Part shown: piece after piece, positions 27,187-36,735 of the stretch
Position numbering within the stretch: position 1 is the stretch's first letter
Layout of the letters: each line of letters opens with the position of its first letter
Source: CAMQVM01 sp044433365
GTDB taxonomy: Bacteria > Bacteroidota > Bacteroidia > Bacteroidales > Rikenellaceae
Assembly (NCBI GenBank): GCA_044433365.1
Contig: JAWXTR010000009.1
Span: 1 to 47,667 of the forward strand
Length of the DNA: 47,667 nucleotides
Direction: 5' to 3'
Notes under the pieces: generated by a model
The model's input: only the letters and a program-made list of their open reading frames with translations
Database searches by the model: none
What the model was told of the DNA's origin: nothing
Program-made: the position numbers and the translations under genes

Positions 27187-28194
27187 CTATTTCCCAATTA
27201 AAAACTTGGCTTTTTTATTAATGAAATTTACTATTGGATATTGTAGCATAAATGCTACAATAAAATAATATAGAGTAATAGTGCCTGTAAATTCTTGATT
27301 TTTCATACAGTAATAGTTAAAAATTTCGAATAAAACAAGTATTATTGAATAGTGAGTAACCATCATTCCAAGCGAATTAACTCCCCAGAAAACAAAGAAA
27401 TCTTTTAACAGCGATACCTTTGACAAAAAATATGAAAGAATAAACATTCCTACTAACAAAAGGTAGTTGATTAACAAACCACCAATAACACCCAATCTTA
27501 TATTCACAAAAAACGAAAAGATATAAGCAGCTAAACAACCAATCATAATCACCAATTTAATCGAATTTGTTAGCTTTATTTCATTTTTTTTATATTGTTT
27601 AGCTGCATAATACGAAATAGAATAAGTTGTAAATGCACCTAAAACGTTAGATATAGTTCTAAATGGCGCATCAATAATCTTCATTAAATCGGATGTATTC
27701 CGCCATTTAGCCATCCAAATACCATTATAATATTGTCTATATATCACAGCTAATACAAAAATAGCAACAACCCACCAAAAACCTTTTCGCTTCGAGAAGT
27801 AAAATAGTAGTTCACTAAGAACAAGCGCAGGAAGAAACCATAAAGTTCCAATACCTCGTAGCGTTAAAGTCTTATATATCTCCCTTGCAAGATATTTAAA
27901 ATCATAATATCCAAAACATAGCAAGATTATATCGAAAACAATATATATTAGAGAAAACCACAAATAAGTTTTACCTAAAGCCACAACTCTCTTTAATAAA
28001 AACTCTTTTTCACTATATTCATCACTACGACTTCCTGCTACCCATCCTGCACAAAAATAAAATGCAGCAATCATAAAGCTACCGATAAAGACACTTACCA
28101 GAGGAGTAAACACACCATTTTCAAAATGCAATAAAGTTATTGCAATTATAGAGATGCCTTTATAAACATCTAATGATATTAATCGATTGTTCAT
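27187..28194 (-). CDS. acyltransferase-3 family membrane protein
   Basis: A 335-residue membrane protein with about ten hydrophobic segments. The N-terminus LDVYKGISIIAITLLHFENG contains the conserved histidine of acyltransferase-3 (OatA/OafA-like) proteins, and YFCAGWVAGSR and LRGIGTLWFLPALVLSEL are typical. It probably O-acetylates or otherwise acylates a sugar of the repeat unit. It lies 6 bp after the stop side of the GT2 upstream with an ATGA overlap (28191-28194), and just before the polymerase gene. Confidence 0.88.
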   Translation of the reverse strand: MNNRLISLDVYKGISIIAITLLHFENGVFTPLVSVFIGSFMIAAFYFCAGWVAGSRSDEYSEKEFLLKRVVALGKTYLWFSLIYIVFDIILLCFGYYDFKYLAREIYKTLTLRGIGTLWFLPALVLSELLFYFSKRKGFWWVVAIFVLAVIYRQYYNGIWMAKWRNTSDLMKIIDAPFRTISNVLGAFTTYSISYYAAKQYKKNEIKLTNSIKLVIMIGCLAAYIFSFFVNIRLGVIGGLLINYLLLVGMFILSYFLSKVSLLKDFFVFWGVNSLGMMVTHYSIILVLFEIFNYYCMKNQEFTGTITLYYFIVAFMLQYPIVNFINKKAKFLIGK

Positions 28195-29078
28195 CTCCTT
28201 ACAACCAACTTAACTACCCCAATAACCCACCACTCAAACAGCGACCATAACATAAATGGTTTAAGGAGTGCAACCTTTAATTTACCATGTTTTTTACACA
28301 CTTTGACATACTCCAAACGGCTTTTGTATAATATTTTATATTTAGATATTTGGTTATGATAGCTGCTTATCGAAGGTGAAGTGTGGTCGTGAATATACTC
28401 CATATCCAAAATCAGATAATTTTTATATCCCAATCGTTTTGCCGCCTCAGCAACAAAACGTTCTTCGACATACAAAAACGTATTTGGATAAAAATATCCC
28501 ATTGCCTTAAATTTTTCAAACTCTACAAACATAAAACTTCCTCCAATCACCTCAACACTCATTGCATTATGCCCTGTATTATCACACAAAACTCTCTCTT
28601 TTTTCGATTGTAAAAATTTGTTGTAAAATGCAAACAACATCTTAAAATCACTCCAAATCGATGGCAAATTCGACATCATTGTCTGTCGACGACCATCTCT
28701 ATCACACATTATGGGAGCTACAATGGCTGGATTTTCTAATAGCTTATATCTTGCAACTATATTTTCAAATAAATCTCTACTCACCGCCACATCATTATTT
28801 AAAATTGCAACATAATTAGGTTTCACACTATCTTCGAGATATTTAAGCCCGAAATTATTGCCCTTAGCATACCCTAAATTCTCATCTGTCTGCACCACAA
28901 CAACATTTTGAAACCTATCTTCCAAAGGCTTTAATACTCGATACGACTCATTTGGCGAATAGTTATCAACCACCACAATCTGTATCCTATCAATAATTGT
29001 CTGCTCTTGCAGCTGCTCTACAAGCTTAGTTGTGTCGTTGTATGTTGCAAAGTTGAGTATTACGACTCCTAGCTTCAT
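28191..29078 (-). CDS. GT2-family glycosyltransferase (rhamnosyltransferase-like)
   Basis: A 295-residue transferase with GVVILNFATYNDTTKLVEQL, VVDNYSPNES, the metal motif AILNNDVAV and a C-terminal WSLFEWWVIGVVKLVV hydrophobic end. The NN-D pattern and FLYVEERFVAEAAKRLGYK are typical of the WbbL/RfbF-like rhamnosyltransferase branch of GT2, although donor specificity cannot be read from the sequence. Both ends overlap neighbours by four bases (ATGA), so it is translationally coupled to the HAD-domain gene and the acyltransferase gene. Confidence 0.9.
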   Translation of the reverse strand: MKLGVVILNFATYNDTTKLVEQLQEQTIIDRIQIVVVDNYSPNESYRVLKPLEDRFQNVVVVQTDENLGYAKGNNFGLKYLEDSVKPNYVAILNNDVAVSRDLFENIVARYKLLENPAIVAPIMCDRDGRRQTMMSNLPSIWSDFKMLFAFYNKFLQSKKERVLCDNTGHNAMSVEVIGGSFMFVEFEKFKAMGYFYPNTFLYVEERFVAEAAKRLGYKNYLILDMEYIHDHTSPSISSYHNQISKYKILYKSRLEYVKVCKKHGKLKVALLKPFMLWSLFEWWVIGVVKLVVRR

Positions 29079-30973
29079 TTTTTAATTCGCTTTAAAATTG
29101 CAACCTTTACTCTAGCGACAAAAGCATTGATAGCAATTGCCTTTTTACTGCATCTTCGCCCCAATGTATATACGATACTATAACTATCTATTGCAGTCAC
29201 TCTTTCGCCTAAAAAGGTATATTTAAACAGCTCCAATAGATTCATTTTCTTCACAAAAGAGGTAGTTTTTCCATTAATTGCAGAGTCGTAATAGTGTACC
29301 TTAGTCAGAGCTGAAATATCTATATCACACTTTAAGTTTTTTAATATATTTAGCATATATAAAGAACTATTCTCTAAAACAGCATCTAAATTCACTACTT
29401 TTGAGAGATTTTTTATCTGCTCTGATAGCTGCAAAGAGGCTTTTAAGTTACTGTTAAGAATCATATCCATATATTCGATATTAGCCTCATCTTTTAACAC
29501 AGAAACAACTACGCCACCCTCCTTTTTATACGATAGTACTGTTTGAAAAGGTGAAACCGAGAAATAGTTCTCTATCAAAGATGTTAACCCCGATAATGGC
29601 TCTTTAATAAAAGTATGGAATTTTCCGTAGGATATAGGCAAAACATCTTCCCTTACCCCAAAATAGAAAAATTCGACACCCTCACACTCCATACTATGCA
29701 AAATGGCGTTAACCATAAGGCGTGTAGAACCTAGCCAACCAACATCTACAAAGGCACATTTTACTGAATCAGCAACTCCCTCTTGTCTAAAATATTGATC
29801 TAGCAAACTCTTCTTCTCAGCTATTCTTTTACGCAAAATAGGTGTGAAATCACTCCTTAAAATCTTATCTAACACCTCTTTTTCTTGCCGAAAAGAGGTG
29901 ATTTTATTGAAGCTAAAATTTATCCCTAATTTTGAAAACTCTGCTCTGTTACTTTTTATAAAATCAAGTATATCATCAACATTTTTTCTGACTAAGGTTC
30001 TTTTATCAAACACCTCAAGAAAACTCTTATCGTTCAACTCTTCGATTGCAGGCAAAACCAACGAACGACGAGAGACGAAAAGATAACGAAGCTCTAAATC
30101 TTGATAACAATTCAGTTTTTGAGCAATTTTATGTAGAATATAACTATCACGATTAAGGAAATAGAGCCTCTTAATTCCCTGCTCTTTAGCTCTTCGAAGC
30201 ACAAACTTTACATACGAAACATATAAAGGCGCAACAAAATTGGCTGCCAACTCCGCCATCGAACTATTATCTAGTCCCAATCTTATAGAGCGCAACCAAC
30301 CAATCAATATAGATACCTCACTGCTATTTAAACTATGTTTATAATGCTCAAAAACCGACTTCTCAGCCTGCGTAAAGCTAGTATCAACATATTTTGCCTT
30401 TATTCCCTTTCGTCTAGCCTTTTCTATATCGCTATGCCTATTATCTCCATAATGTACCCATCGAGTGGGCTTTAATTCACTTCGAACAACATCATAAAGA
30501 GCACCTACAGCCTTAGTTACACCAAACTCACACGATATATACACCTTTTCATTCGATTTAATACACCCCTCACGCTCCAAAACACCTCTAATAAAACCAC
30601 TATCAAGATACATATCAGAGATAAAACAGATAGTATCGCCTAAAGCTCTACGCTGCTCTATCACTCTCTTTATTTGCTGATTACAGACAATATTTTCACT
30701 TTCACACTCCTTTTCAGCAGCCAAAGCCTCATTCGACGAAATATCAAAATAGTCGGCTTCAAAACTCGAATAGATATCCTCTATTGTCAAATTTTGCTGC
30801 CTAAACCGCTCAATAGCCATTCGCTGCGAACTCTTACGCCACAAACAAAAGTAGTCGACCCTCGCACTATCCTCCCCAAACAACCGCTTAGCAGTCAAGA
30901 AGAAGATATTCTCTGGCTTTCCACACTTTCGAATAACTACGGTATCGAATATATCAAAAGAGACTAATTGCAT
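29075..30973 (-). CDS. large HAD-superfamily protein of polysaccharide loci
   Basis: A 632-residue protein. Residues 1-200 are a HAD hydrolase domain: motif I FDIFDTVV (Asp7, Asp10), a Ser/Asp pair in FISDMYLDSGF, a lysine in GVTKAVGALYD and motif IV YGDNRHSDIEKARRKG. Residues about 235-630 form a second, less familiar region that opens LYFLNRDSYILHKIAQKL, resembling a recurring module in HAD-containing surface-glycan proteins. No signal peptide or membrane span is clear. Its function is unknown; a phosphatase acting on a sugar phosphate or a phosphoglycosyl step is possible. Translation is coupled on both sides. Confidence 0.75.
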   Translation of the reverse strand: MQLVSFDIFDTVVIRKCGKPENIFFLTAKRLFGEDSARVDYFCLWRKSSQRMAIERFRQQNLTIEDIYSSFEADYFDISSNEALAAEKECESENIVCNQQIKRVIEQRRALGDTICFISDMYLDSGFIRGVLEREGCIKSNEKVYISCEFGVTKAVGALYDVVRSELKPTRWVHYGDNRHSDIEKARRKGIKAKYVDTSFTQAEKSVFEHYKHSLNSSEVSILIGWLRSIRLGLDNSSMAELAANFVAPLYVSYVKFVLRRAKEQGIKRLYFLNRDSYILHKIAQKLNCYQDLELRYLFVSRRSLVLPAIEELNDKSFLEVFDKRTLVRKNVDDILDFIKSNRAEFSKLGINFSFNKITSFRQEKEVLDKILRSDFTPILRKRIAEKKSLLDQYFRQEGVADSVKCAFVDVGWLGSTRLMVNAILHSMECEGVEFFYFGVREDVLPISYGKFHTFIKEPLSGLTSLIENYFSVSPFQTVLSYKKEGGVVVSVLKDEANIEYMDMILNSNLKASLQLSEQIKNLSKVVNLDAVLENSSLYMLNILKNLKCDIDISALTKVHYYDSAINGKTTSFVKKMNLLELFKYTFLGERVTAIDSYSIVYTLGRRCSKKAIAINAFVARVKVAILKRIKK

Positions 30974-31947
30974 TAATATTTGATTTGCTTAATTAAATTT
31001 AAAATACAATTTGCTAGAGGTATACATCCTTTAGATGCAAACCAAAGTACCAGTTTGTTGTGAAATCCATATCTGTTAAACTCTCCCCATATATAAGGAG
31101 TAACTTCTGGGTATATCTTAGCAAAATCTTTTTGTTCTTTACCTTCTGATTTTTTGATTATGAAAAATTTCACATGCATCTTCTTCCACCTAATCGAACT
31201 CTCGAGATATCTATTTTGCTCTTTATTTATCAAATTATTAACAAACTCTATCATTTCGTTATGTACATCTACAATAGACTGTAAATGTTCATTCGTGAGA
31301 TTATTACTAACTGAGGAATCTCTATTATAATAGTTTATTATTGCATTAGGAAGATATGATATCTTTTCGACAAAGCACAACAACTTACATATTATTAAAG
31401 CATCTTCACCAAATATATATTTATTATTAAGGTATAAATCATTATCGACAATCAGTGAACGCCTTATCAATTTATTCCAAAGCTGAGGATTAAATCCCCC
31501 ATCTAATAAAAGTTTTAGACATTCAATATTATCTTTAGATACTTCAACCTTTTGGTATATCTTTATGTTATTTATAACACTATAATAGTCACTTACTACT
31601 ACATCTGCTCTATTTTCAACCGCTTTTACATATAACATCTCCAACATTGATGGCTCACACCAATCATCACTATCAACATATAAGACATATTCACCCTTAG
31701 CACAATCTGTTGCTATACCTCTTGATTGAGAAACTCCTATATTTTCACTATTTTCAAGTACCTTGACATCCAATGTGAAATACTCTTCAATAACTTTATA
31801 AGCCTCTTTCATTGAGTTATCAGGCGTACAATCATTAACTAAAATAAATTCCACACCATCGGTCTTTGTCTGCTCAAAAAGTGAACGTAGACAACGCTCA
31901 ATGTAGTTTTCTACATTATATATTGGAACTATTACTGATATATCCAT
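30973..31947 (-). CDS. GT2-family glycosyltransferase (paralogue A)
   Basis: A 324-residue transferase with SVIVPIYNVENYIERCL, FILVNDCTPDN and the metal motif YVDSDDW, then KYIFGEDALIICKLLC with the catalytic ED. Its first 43 codons are nearly identical to those of the gene at 36736-37695 (14 mismatches in 128 aligned bases by hand count), while the remainder diverges. This points to duplication or recombination of the donor-binding half. It shares one base with the HAD-gene start. Confidence 0.93.
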   Translation of the reverse strand: MDISVIVPIYNVENYIERCLRSLFEQTKTDGVEFILVNDCTPDNSMKEAYKVIEEYFTLDVKVLENSENIGVSQSRGIATDCAKGEYVLYVDSDDWCEPSMLEMLYVKAVENRADVVVSDYYSVINNIKIYQKVEVSKDNIECLKLLLDGGFNPQLWNKLIRRSLIVDNDLYLNNKYIFGEDALIICKLLCFVEKISYLPNAIINYYNRDSSVSNNLTNEHLQSIVDVHNEMIEFVNNLINKEQNRYLESSIRWKKMHVKFFIIKKSEGKEQKDFAKIYPEVTPYIWGEFNRYGFHNKLVLWFASKGCIPLANCILNLIKQIKY

Positions 31948-31980
31948 TTATTTATTTTTTACCTGCTATTTTTGAGTAGC

Positions 31981-32011
31981 TGAATTCAACCTGCAAATGC
32001 AACTGAATTCA
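31981..32011. other. near-palindromic intergenic element
   Basis: Within the 85-bp gap between two transferase genes, TGAATTCA occurs at 31981-31988 and 32004-32011 flanking TGCA-AA-TGCA (31992-32001). RNA from either strand could fold into a hairpin with one internal loop. No U-tract follows. It may be an operon-internal processing or recombination site; its function is unknown. Confidence 0.35.
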
Positions 32012-32032
32012 TATTAATAATTTGTTTAAATT

Positions 32033-33223
32033 CTATTCAAATTTCAATTTATCAAACAGTTCAATCCACTGCTTAGCAACATTCTTAACATCAAACTGAC
32101 TATAATCTTTAGTTAAGCAGTTATTCATCATTCTCTCTCTAAGATTTTCATCATCCATAAGCTGTCGCAACTTTCGCTCATACTCTTTTGAACTGAATGG
32201 AGTAACCAACACCCCATTTACACCATCTTCTATAATATCGTGAACGCTCTCAAAGGTATCAAATGCAAATGGCACGCAATAGTTGCTTTGAGCCTCGGCA
32301 AGTATCATTCCAAATCCCTCAGCAGTACTAGTTAAACAAAGCAATTTAGATTCTCTATAAAACGGATAAGAATCTTGTCTACCAACAAACTCTACTCTCT
32401 CAATATTCATCATTATTGAAATCTCTTTATATCTCTCTAGCCAATCTCCCTCACCTACAATTTTTAGTCGATAAGTAGGTAGTTGTTTTGAAGCAATTTT
32501 CCATATCTCGAGCAATCTGTCAATACGTTTTGCTCCAAACCCCATACGTCCTACATATAAAATTTGATCTATTTTATCAGGTTTTTCGCTATAGCTAGAG
32601 ATTGGAATTGGATTAGTTATCGAATATAACTTACTTAATTCGGTTAATTTAGAGATATTTTTATACGACTCTGTAAAATTAGATGAGAGCAGAACAACAG
32701 CATCCGAAAACGCATCTACCGACTGATACAGATCCCTTAGCATTCTTCTTCTCAAATGACAAGTTAAAGGATATTTTAAACTACGGTATATTGTCAGTAA
32801 CACTCTTTTTTGCATCGTGCAACGCATATAGTAAGGCTCTTTTAAACCATCTTTTACACCCTTAATATGCCATGCCGGATCAAAATGAATTGTAGTAATA
32901 ATCTTTGCGCTGCTACCTCTCTTTGCCCTATAACAAAGATTCATAGTGTCGCTTTTAAAAGATTGATTAAATATTATATCAATATTATTTTCAGCGATAA
33001 TCCGTTGCAATTCAAGAACATTACCCTCAGAGGTTATTATATCTTTTTCAGGCAATAGATATTGCCTACCTAAATCATTTATAGGCTCATTTTTAGGCTC
33101 AAAGAAGCAACAGACAACCGAATAGCCCCTCTCCAAAAATTTATGTATCAAATTTACCGACACACGATCAATCCCACCCGTAGTAGCAAGAAATTGACAT
33201 GGACTTACAAAACATATATTCAT
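32033..33223 (-). CDS. GT4-family glycosyltransferase (paralogue 1 of 3)
   Basis: A 396-residue GT-B transferase: FVSPCQFLATTGGIDRVSVN at the N-terminus, YVGRMGFGAKRIDRLLEIW in the donor domain and the EX7E motif EGFGMILAE. The last 55 residues (from VLVTPFSSKEYERKLRQLMD) are almost the same as in the genes at 34282-35505 and 35517-36734. At DNA level 32060-32218 differs from 34306-34464 at about 7 of 159 positions. The N-terminal half differs much more, suggesting different acceptors with a similar donor. Confidence 0.93.
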   Translation of the reverse strand: MNICFVSPCQFLATTGGIDRVSVNLIHKFLERGYSVVCCFFEPKNEPINDLGRQYLLPEKDIITSEGNVLELQRIIAENNIDIIFNQSFKSDTMNLCYRAKRGSSAKIITTIHFDPAWHIKGVKDGLKEPYYMRCTMQKRVLLTIYRSLKYPLTCHLRRRMLRDLYQSVDAFSDAVVLLSSNFTESYKNISKLTELSKLYSITNPIPISSYSEKPDKIDQILYVGRMGFGAKRIDRLLEIWKIASKQLPTYRLKIVGEGDWLERYKEISIMMNIERVEFVGRQDSYPFYRESKLLCLTSTAEGFGMILAEAQSNYCVPFAFDTFESVHDIIEDGVNGVLVTPFSSKEYERKLRQLMDDENLRERMMNNCLTKDYSQFDVKNVAKQWIELFDKLKFE

Positions 33224-33250
33224 CGATTAACATTTTTTAAAGAAAAACTT

Positions 33251-34279
33251 CTAAAAAACAATCTCCTCAAAAGGAATCAGATTTATTTTGGCTGCTGTAC
33301 GTGGGAAACCACTACTATACATTGCTCCTGTGCGTAACAGATATGCTTTTTCGGCTCCTGCTATCATATATAAATCTATAAATGATTTTTTATGTAAATC
33401 AAAAGAGCCATCGTCTGTGAAAGCCATATGTACCAAATCACCCTCGACAATATATGTAAAATCAAATTTATTTATATGTTTAAGAAAAGTTGTACTATCA
33501 GATGTGACCAACATCTTCTTATCTCTATTTTTATTATGTAATCTCAGAAGTTCCTCTGTACACCTATCAATTAATTCTTGTTTCTCTTGTTCAATAAGAG
33601 GTTCTATATTTAATTCTTTAAAATCACCTATTAAATTCTGAAATCTAAAGGTAGCACTTATATAGCTATCATTAATTAACGCTTTGTAACTATCTATTTC
33701 TGTCTGAATAGCAGCAGTTGGTTTAAAAAGCTCATTAAATAGCTTTGAAAATGTTTTTTCATCTAATAATTGTATATTTGTATATAGATGAGTCTGTTTT
33801 TTCCCTGAAAGTTTTAATTTTAATAAAAAATAAATACGAAATAATCTCGACTCTATTTTGCTCCAATAAATACCAAACATTAGAATTATGTTAACTTCTT
33901 TTGTATTAAAACTAACATTCTTTATATCTATAACCCAATTATATAAATTTGGTTCAAGAAATAGAGTCAAATTGAAAGGATATGTAAAATTTATTTTAAA
34001 TACTGAAGATAATTTATATTTTTCAATCAAATAGTATACAGAAACAGCACCTTGCAATCTATCACACAAGCCTAAATTGTAATTTTCATAAATCATATTA
34101 TTTATAACAAATTTTTCATTAGACTTTATCCTAACATTTTCAGTAGAATATAATTTTTTATTATTTAATAATTTTTTATAAGTCTTAATTTTACTAGATA
34201 CAGCTTTTATTATCACCAAATTAACATATATTAAACTTAATATCTTTATCTTTCCTAAACATTTTCTTATCGACACCAT
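33251..34279 (-). CDS. candidate fucosyltransferase-fold protein (unassigned)
   Basis: A 342-residue protein with no confident family match by eye. The plan hints at the GT-B O-fucosyltransferase/NodZ/GT11 group: an early LGLCDRLQGAVSVYYLIEKY (where relatives have GLGNRLxxLxSA), a central SATFRFQN strand in the place of the HxRxxD motif, LVTSDSTTFLKHI (compare the TDS motif), and near the C-terminus DLYMIAGAEKAYLLRTGAMY. The basic residue in FRF and the TDS-like triad support a nucleotide-sugar-binding role. It lies between two GT4 genes and is very AT-rich. Hypothetical protein is the safe label. Confidence 0.5.
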   Translation of the reverse strand: MVSIRKCLGKIKILSLIYVNLVIIKAVSSKIKTYKKLLNNKKLYSTENVRIKSNEKFVINNMIYENYNLGLCDRLQGAVSVYYLIEKYKLSSVFKINFTYPFNLTLFLEPNLYNWVIDIKNVSFNTKEVNIILMFGIYWSKIESRLFRIYFLLKLKLSGKKQTHLYTNIQLLDEKTFSKLFNELFKPTAAIQTEIDSYKALINDSYISATFRFQNLIGDFKELNIEPLIEQEKQELIDRCTEELLRLHNKNRDKKMLVTSDSTTFLKHINKFDFTYIVEGDLVHMAFTDDGSFDLHKKSFIDLYMIAGAEKAYLLRTGAMYSSGFPRTAAKINLIPFEEIVF

Positions 34280-34281
34280 AA

Positions 34282-35505
34282 TTATCCTCTCATTTTTTCA
34301 AAAAATTCAATCCACTGCTTAGCGACATTCTGAACATCAAACTGACTATAATCTTTATTCAAGCAGTTATTTATCATTATCTCTCTAAGATTTTCATCAT
34401 CCATAAGCTGTCGCAACTTTCGCTCATACTCTTTTGAACTGAATGGAGTAACCAACACTCCATCCTCCCCTTCGTCGATTATATCAGTTACCGACTCAAA
34501 ACTACTGTATGCCATTGGAATACAACCAGCTTGCTGCGCCTCTGCTAACACTAAAGGAAGACCCTCAAAAGTCGATACCATAGTAAATATAGAAGCTGTT
34601 TTATAGTACTCTATAGGATTTTGTCTACCTTTAAACTCCACTCTTTCGATTCTGTTTTTATCTACAAACTCTTCTAACGAGAGTCGACAATTACCCTCAC
34701 CAACTATCACCAATTTCCAATCAGGATAATCTCGATATATCCTCTGCCACACATCTAATAGCCTATCTACACGCTTTTGCGATCGAACTAATCTTCCTAC
34801 ATATAATATTACTTTTTCCTTGTCTGTTATTTTTACATCTAAATTAGTTTTCTTTACTGGATTGTTTATTGCATATAATTTAGAACTATCAATTATTTTA
34901 GCAAGCGATATGAACGAATCTTTAAATTTATCAGAAAGTAATAAATAAGCATCCGACTTACTGTATGAATCTCGGTAAATCATGCCTTCCTTATTTCTTA
35001 TTCTTTTAATTATATATAGTTTATAAAAAACAAATCTTATAATTGCCGTAACCCACTTAAAGAGATTTAAACCCAACTTTTTTCTATCAAAATAAAAATC
35101 TTCAATATCATTTATTCTATTCGTTGGATTAATATGTAAAACTGAGATAACTTTTGTGTTCACTAAATTACATCTTTGTTTTATATTATAAAACAAATTT
35201 ACATAATAAGGAATATGTGCTGATTGATTTAAGACTATATCTATACTTAACTTTTCTAAAAGCAATCTAACATATTCTATATTCTCCTCTGAAAATTCAC
35301 CATCTTCATTTGATATATAATATTGTTTTGGATATATTTCTTTCCTATAGCTTCCCTCTTTTGACACATCAGAACTTGATAAAAAATATACATTATTTGC
35401 ACTGTTTTGAAATTCTAAGGCTAAATTTAATGATACATTTTCTATTCCACCAACTTTTGGATTTGGAACAATATCACTTACTATTAAAATATTCATAATT
35501 TTCAA
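34282..35505 (-). CDS. GT4-family glycosyltransferase (paralogue 2 of 3)
   Basis: A 407-residue transferase with LIVSDIVPNPKVGGIENVSL at the N-terminus, YVGRLVRSQKRVDRLLDVW, VEFKGRQNPIEYYK and the EX7E motif EGLPLVLAE followed by AQQAGCIPMAY. The donor domain (about 225-407) is very close to that of the next gene upstream (35517-36734), including the GRLVRSQKRVDR block, and its last 55 residues match paralogue 1 as well. The N-terminal acceptor domains share only the general pattern (HINPTNRINDI versus HHFNPDYLIKDI). Confidence 0.93.
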   Translation of the reverse strand: MKIMNILIVSDIVPNPKVGGIENVSLNLALEFQNSANNVYFLSSSDVSKEGSYRKEIYPKQYYISNEDGEFSEENIEYVRLLLEKLSIDIVLNQSAHIPYYVNLFYNIKQRCNLVNTKVISVLHINPTNRINDIEDFYFDRKKLGLNLFKWVTAIIRFVFYKLYIIKRIRNKEGMIYRDSYSKSDAYLLLSDKFKDSFISLAKIIDSSKLYAINNPVKKTNLDVKITDKEKVILYVGRLVRSQKRVDRLLDVWQRIYRDYPDWKLVIVGEGNCRLSLEEFVDKNRIERVEFKGRQNPIEYYKTASIFTMVSTFEGLPLVLAEAQQAGCIPMAYSSFESVTDIIDEGEDGVLVTPFSSKEYERKLRQLMDDENLREIMINNCLNKDYSQFDVQNVAKQWIEFFEKMRG

Positions 35506-35516
35506 AGTTTAAAAAA

Positions 35517-36734
35517 TTATAGGTTTTGTAAATTTTCAAAAAGTTCAATCCACTGCTTAGCAACATTTTTAACATCAAACCGACTATAATCTTTATTCAT
35601 GCAGTTATTCATCATTCTCTCTCTAAGATTTTCATCATCCATAAGCACTCGCAACTTTCGCTCATACTCTTTTGAACTGAATGAAGTAACCAACACTCCA
35701 TCCTCTCCATCATCTATTATATCAGTTACCGATTCAAAACTATTGTATGCCATTGGCACACAGCCTGCTTGCTGTGCCTCGGCTAATACTAATCCAAAAC
35801 CCTCAATAGTCGACACCATAGTAAATATAGAAGCTATTTTATAGTACTCCGTAGGATTCTGTCTACCTTTAAACTCCACTCTTTCAATTCCATTTTTATC
35901 AACAAACTCTTCTAAGCAACTACGATACCCACCCTCTCCGACAATTACCAATTTCCAATCAGGATAATCTCGATAGATTCTATACCATAAACTAAGTACT
36001 CTATCAACTCTCTTTTGCGATCGAACCAATCTTCCTACATACAGAATCACTTTCTCTTTTTCATCGACTAAAGTTCGCTCTTTTGTCATACATACAGGAT
36101 TGGAAATAGCAAAAAGTTTGTTACCAGATTTTATTTTTGTATCCTTTAGAAACGAATATATAAACGTTTTAGAAAGCAGTACATAAGCATCTGATTTATT
36201 ATAAATTTCTAAATAGTTACGATACAATCTTTGGTTTTTAACATTTAAATAGAATAGTTTATATATAATAAATCTTACAATAGCTTTTAACCATTTGAAA
36301 ATATTTAATCTCAACCTATCGGCGATAAAATAAGAATCGTTTATGTCCTTAATCAGATAATCTGGATTAAAATGATGAGCAGAGACAATTTTAATCTTTT
36401 TCTCAATTCTATCTCTTACTTTAAATAGGATATTAGAATATTGCAGATTATTTCCATTTTGGTTTAGCACAATATCTATATCATTCTGCTCGATTAACTG
36501 CTCAAGATATGCCAAGTTAACCTCACTATCTATATTTTTAGAGTCAGGTAGTACGTAGCGTCTATTTTCAGAACAAAACTCTTCAATCTCATTTTCTGGT
36601 ATAGGAGTCAACAATGATAAGAAATAGACCTTATGCCCACATCGCTCAAACTCTTTAGCTATCTGCCACGACACATTCTCTATTCCTCCTGCATTAAGAC
36701 TATTTAATCTCTCTATTGATATTAATATTTGCAT
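35517..36734 (-). CDS. GT4-family glycosyltransferase (paralogue 3 of 3)
   Basis: A 405-residue transferase: SIERLNSLNAGGIENVSWQI, YVGRLVRSQKRVDRVLSLW, VEFKGRQNPTEYYK and the EX7E motif EGFGLVLAE. It is the closest relative of the gene at 34282-35505 and probably arose by tandem duplication. It lies 1 bp from the GT2 paralogue B upstream, so GT2 and GT4 genes appear as a pair here and again at 30973-33223. Confidence 0.93.
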   Translation of the reverse strand: MQILISIERLNSLNAGGIENVSWQIAKEFERCGHKVYFLSLLTPIPENEIEEFCSENRRYVLPDSKNIDSEVNLAYLEQLIEQNDIDIVLNQNGNNLQYSNILFKVRDRIEKKIKIVSAHHFNPDYLIKDINDSYFIADRLRLNIFKWLKAIVRFIIYKLFYLNVKNQRLYRNYLEIYNKSDAYVLLSKTFIYSFLKDTKIKSGNKLFAISNPVCMTKERTLVDEKEKVILYVGRLVRSQKRVDRVLSLWYRIYRDYPDWKLVIVGEGGYRSCLEEFVDKNGIERVEFKGRQNPTEYYKIASIFTMVSTIEGFGLVLAEAQQAGCVPMAYNSFESVTDIIDDGEDGVLVTSFSSKEYERKLRVLMDDENLRERMMNNCMNKDYSRFDVKNVAKQWIELFENLQNL

Positions 36735-36735
36735 T

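Noticed and set aside
33288..33641. 117-codon plus-strand frame opposite the fucosyltransferase-like gene
   Set aside because: It lies wholly antisense to a longer frame that fits the operon, and its translation is Ser/Leu/Cys-rich with no recognisable domain.
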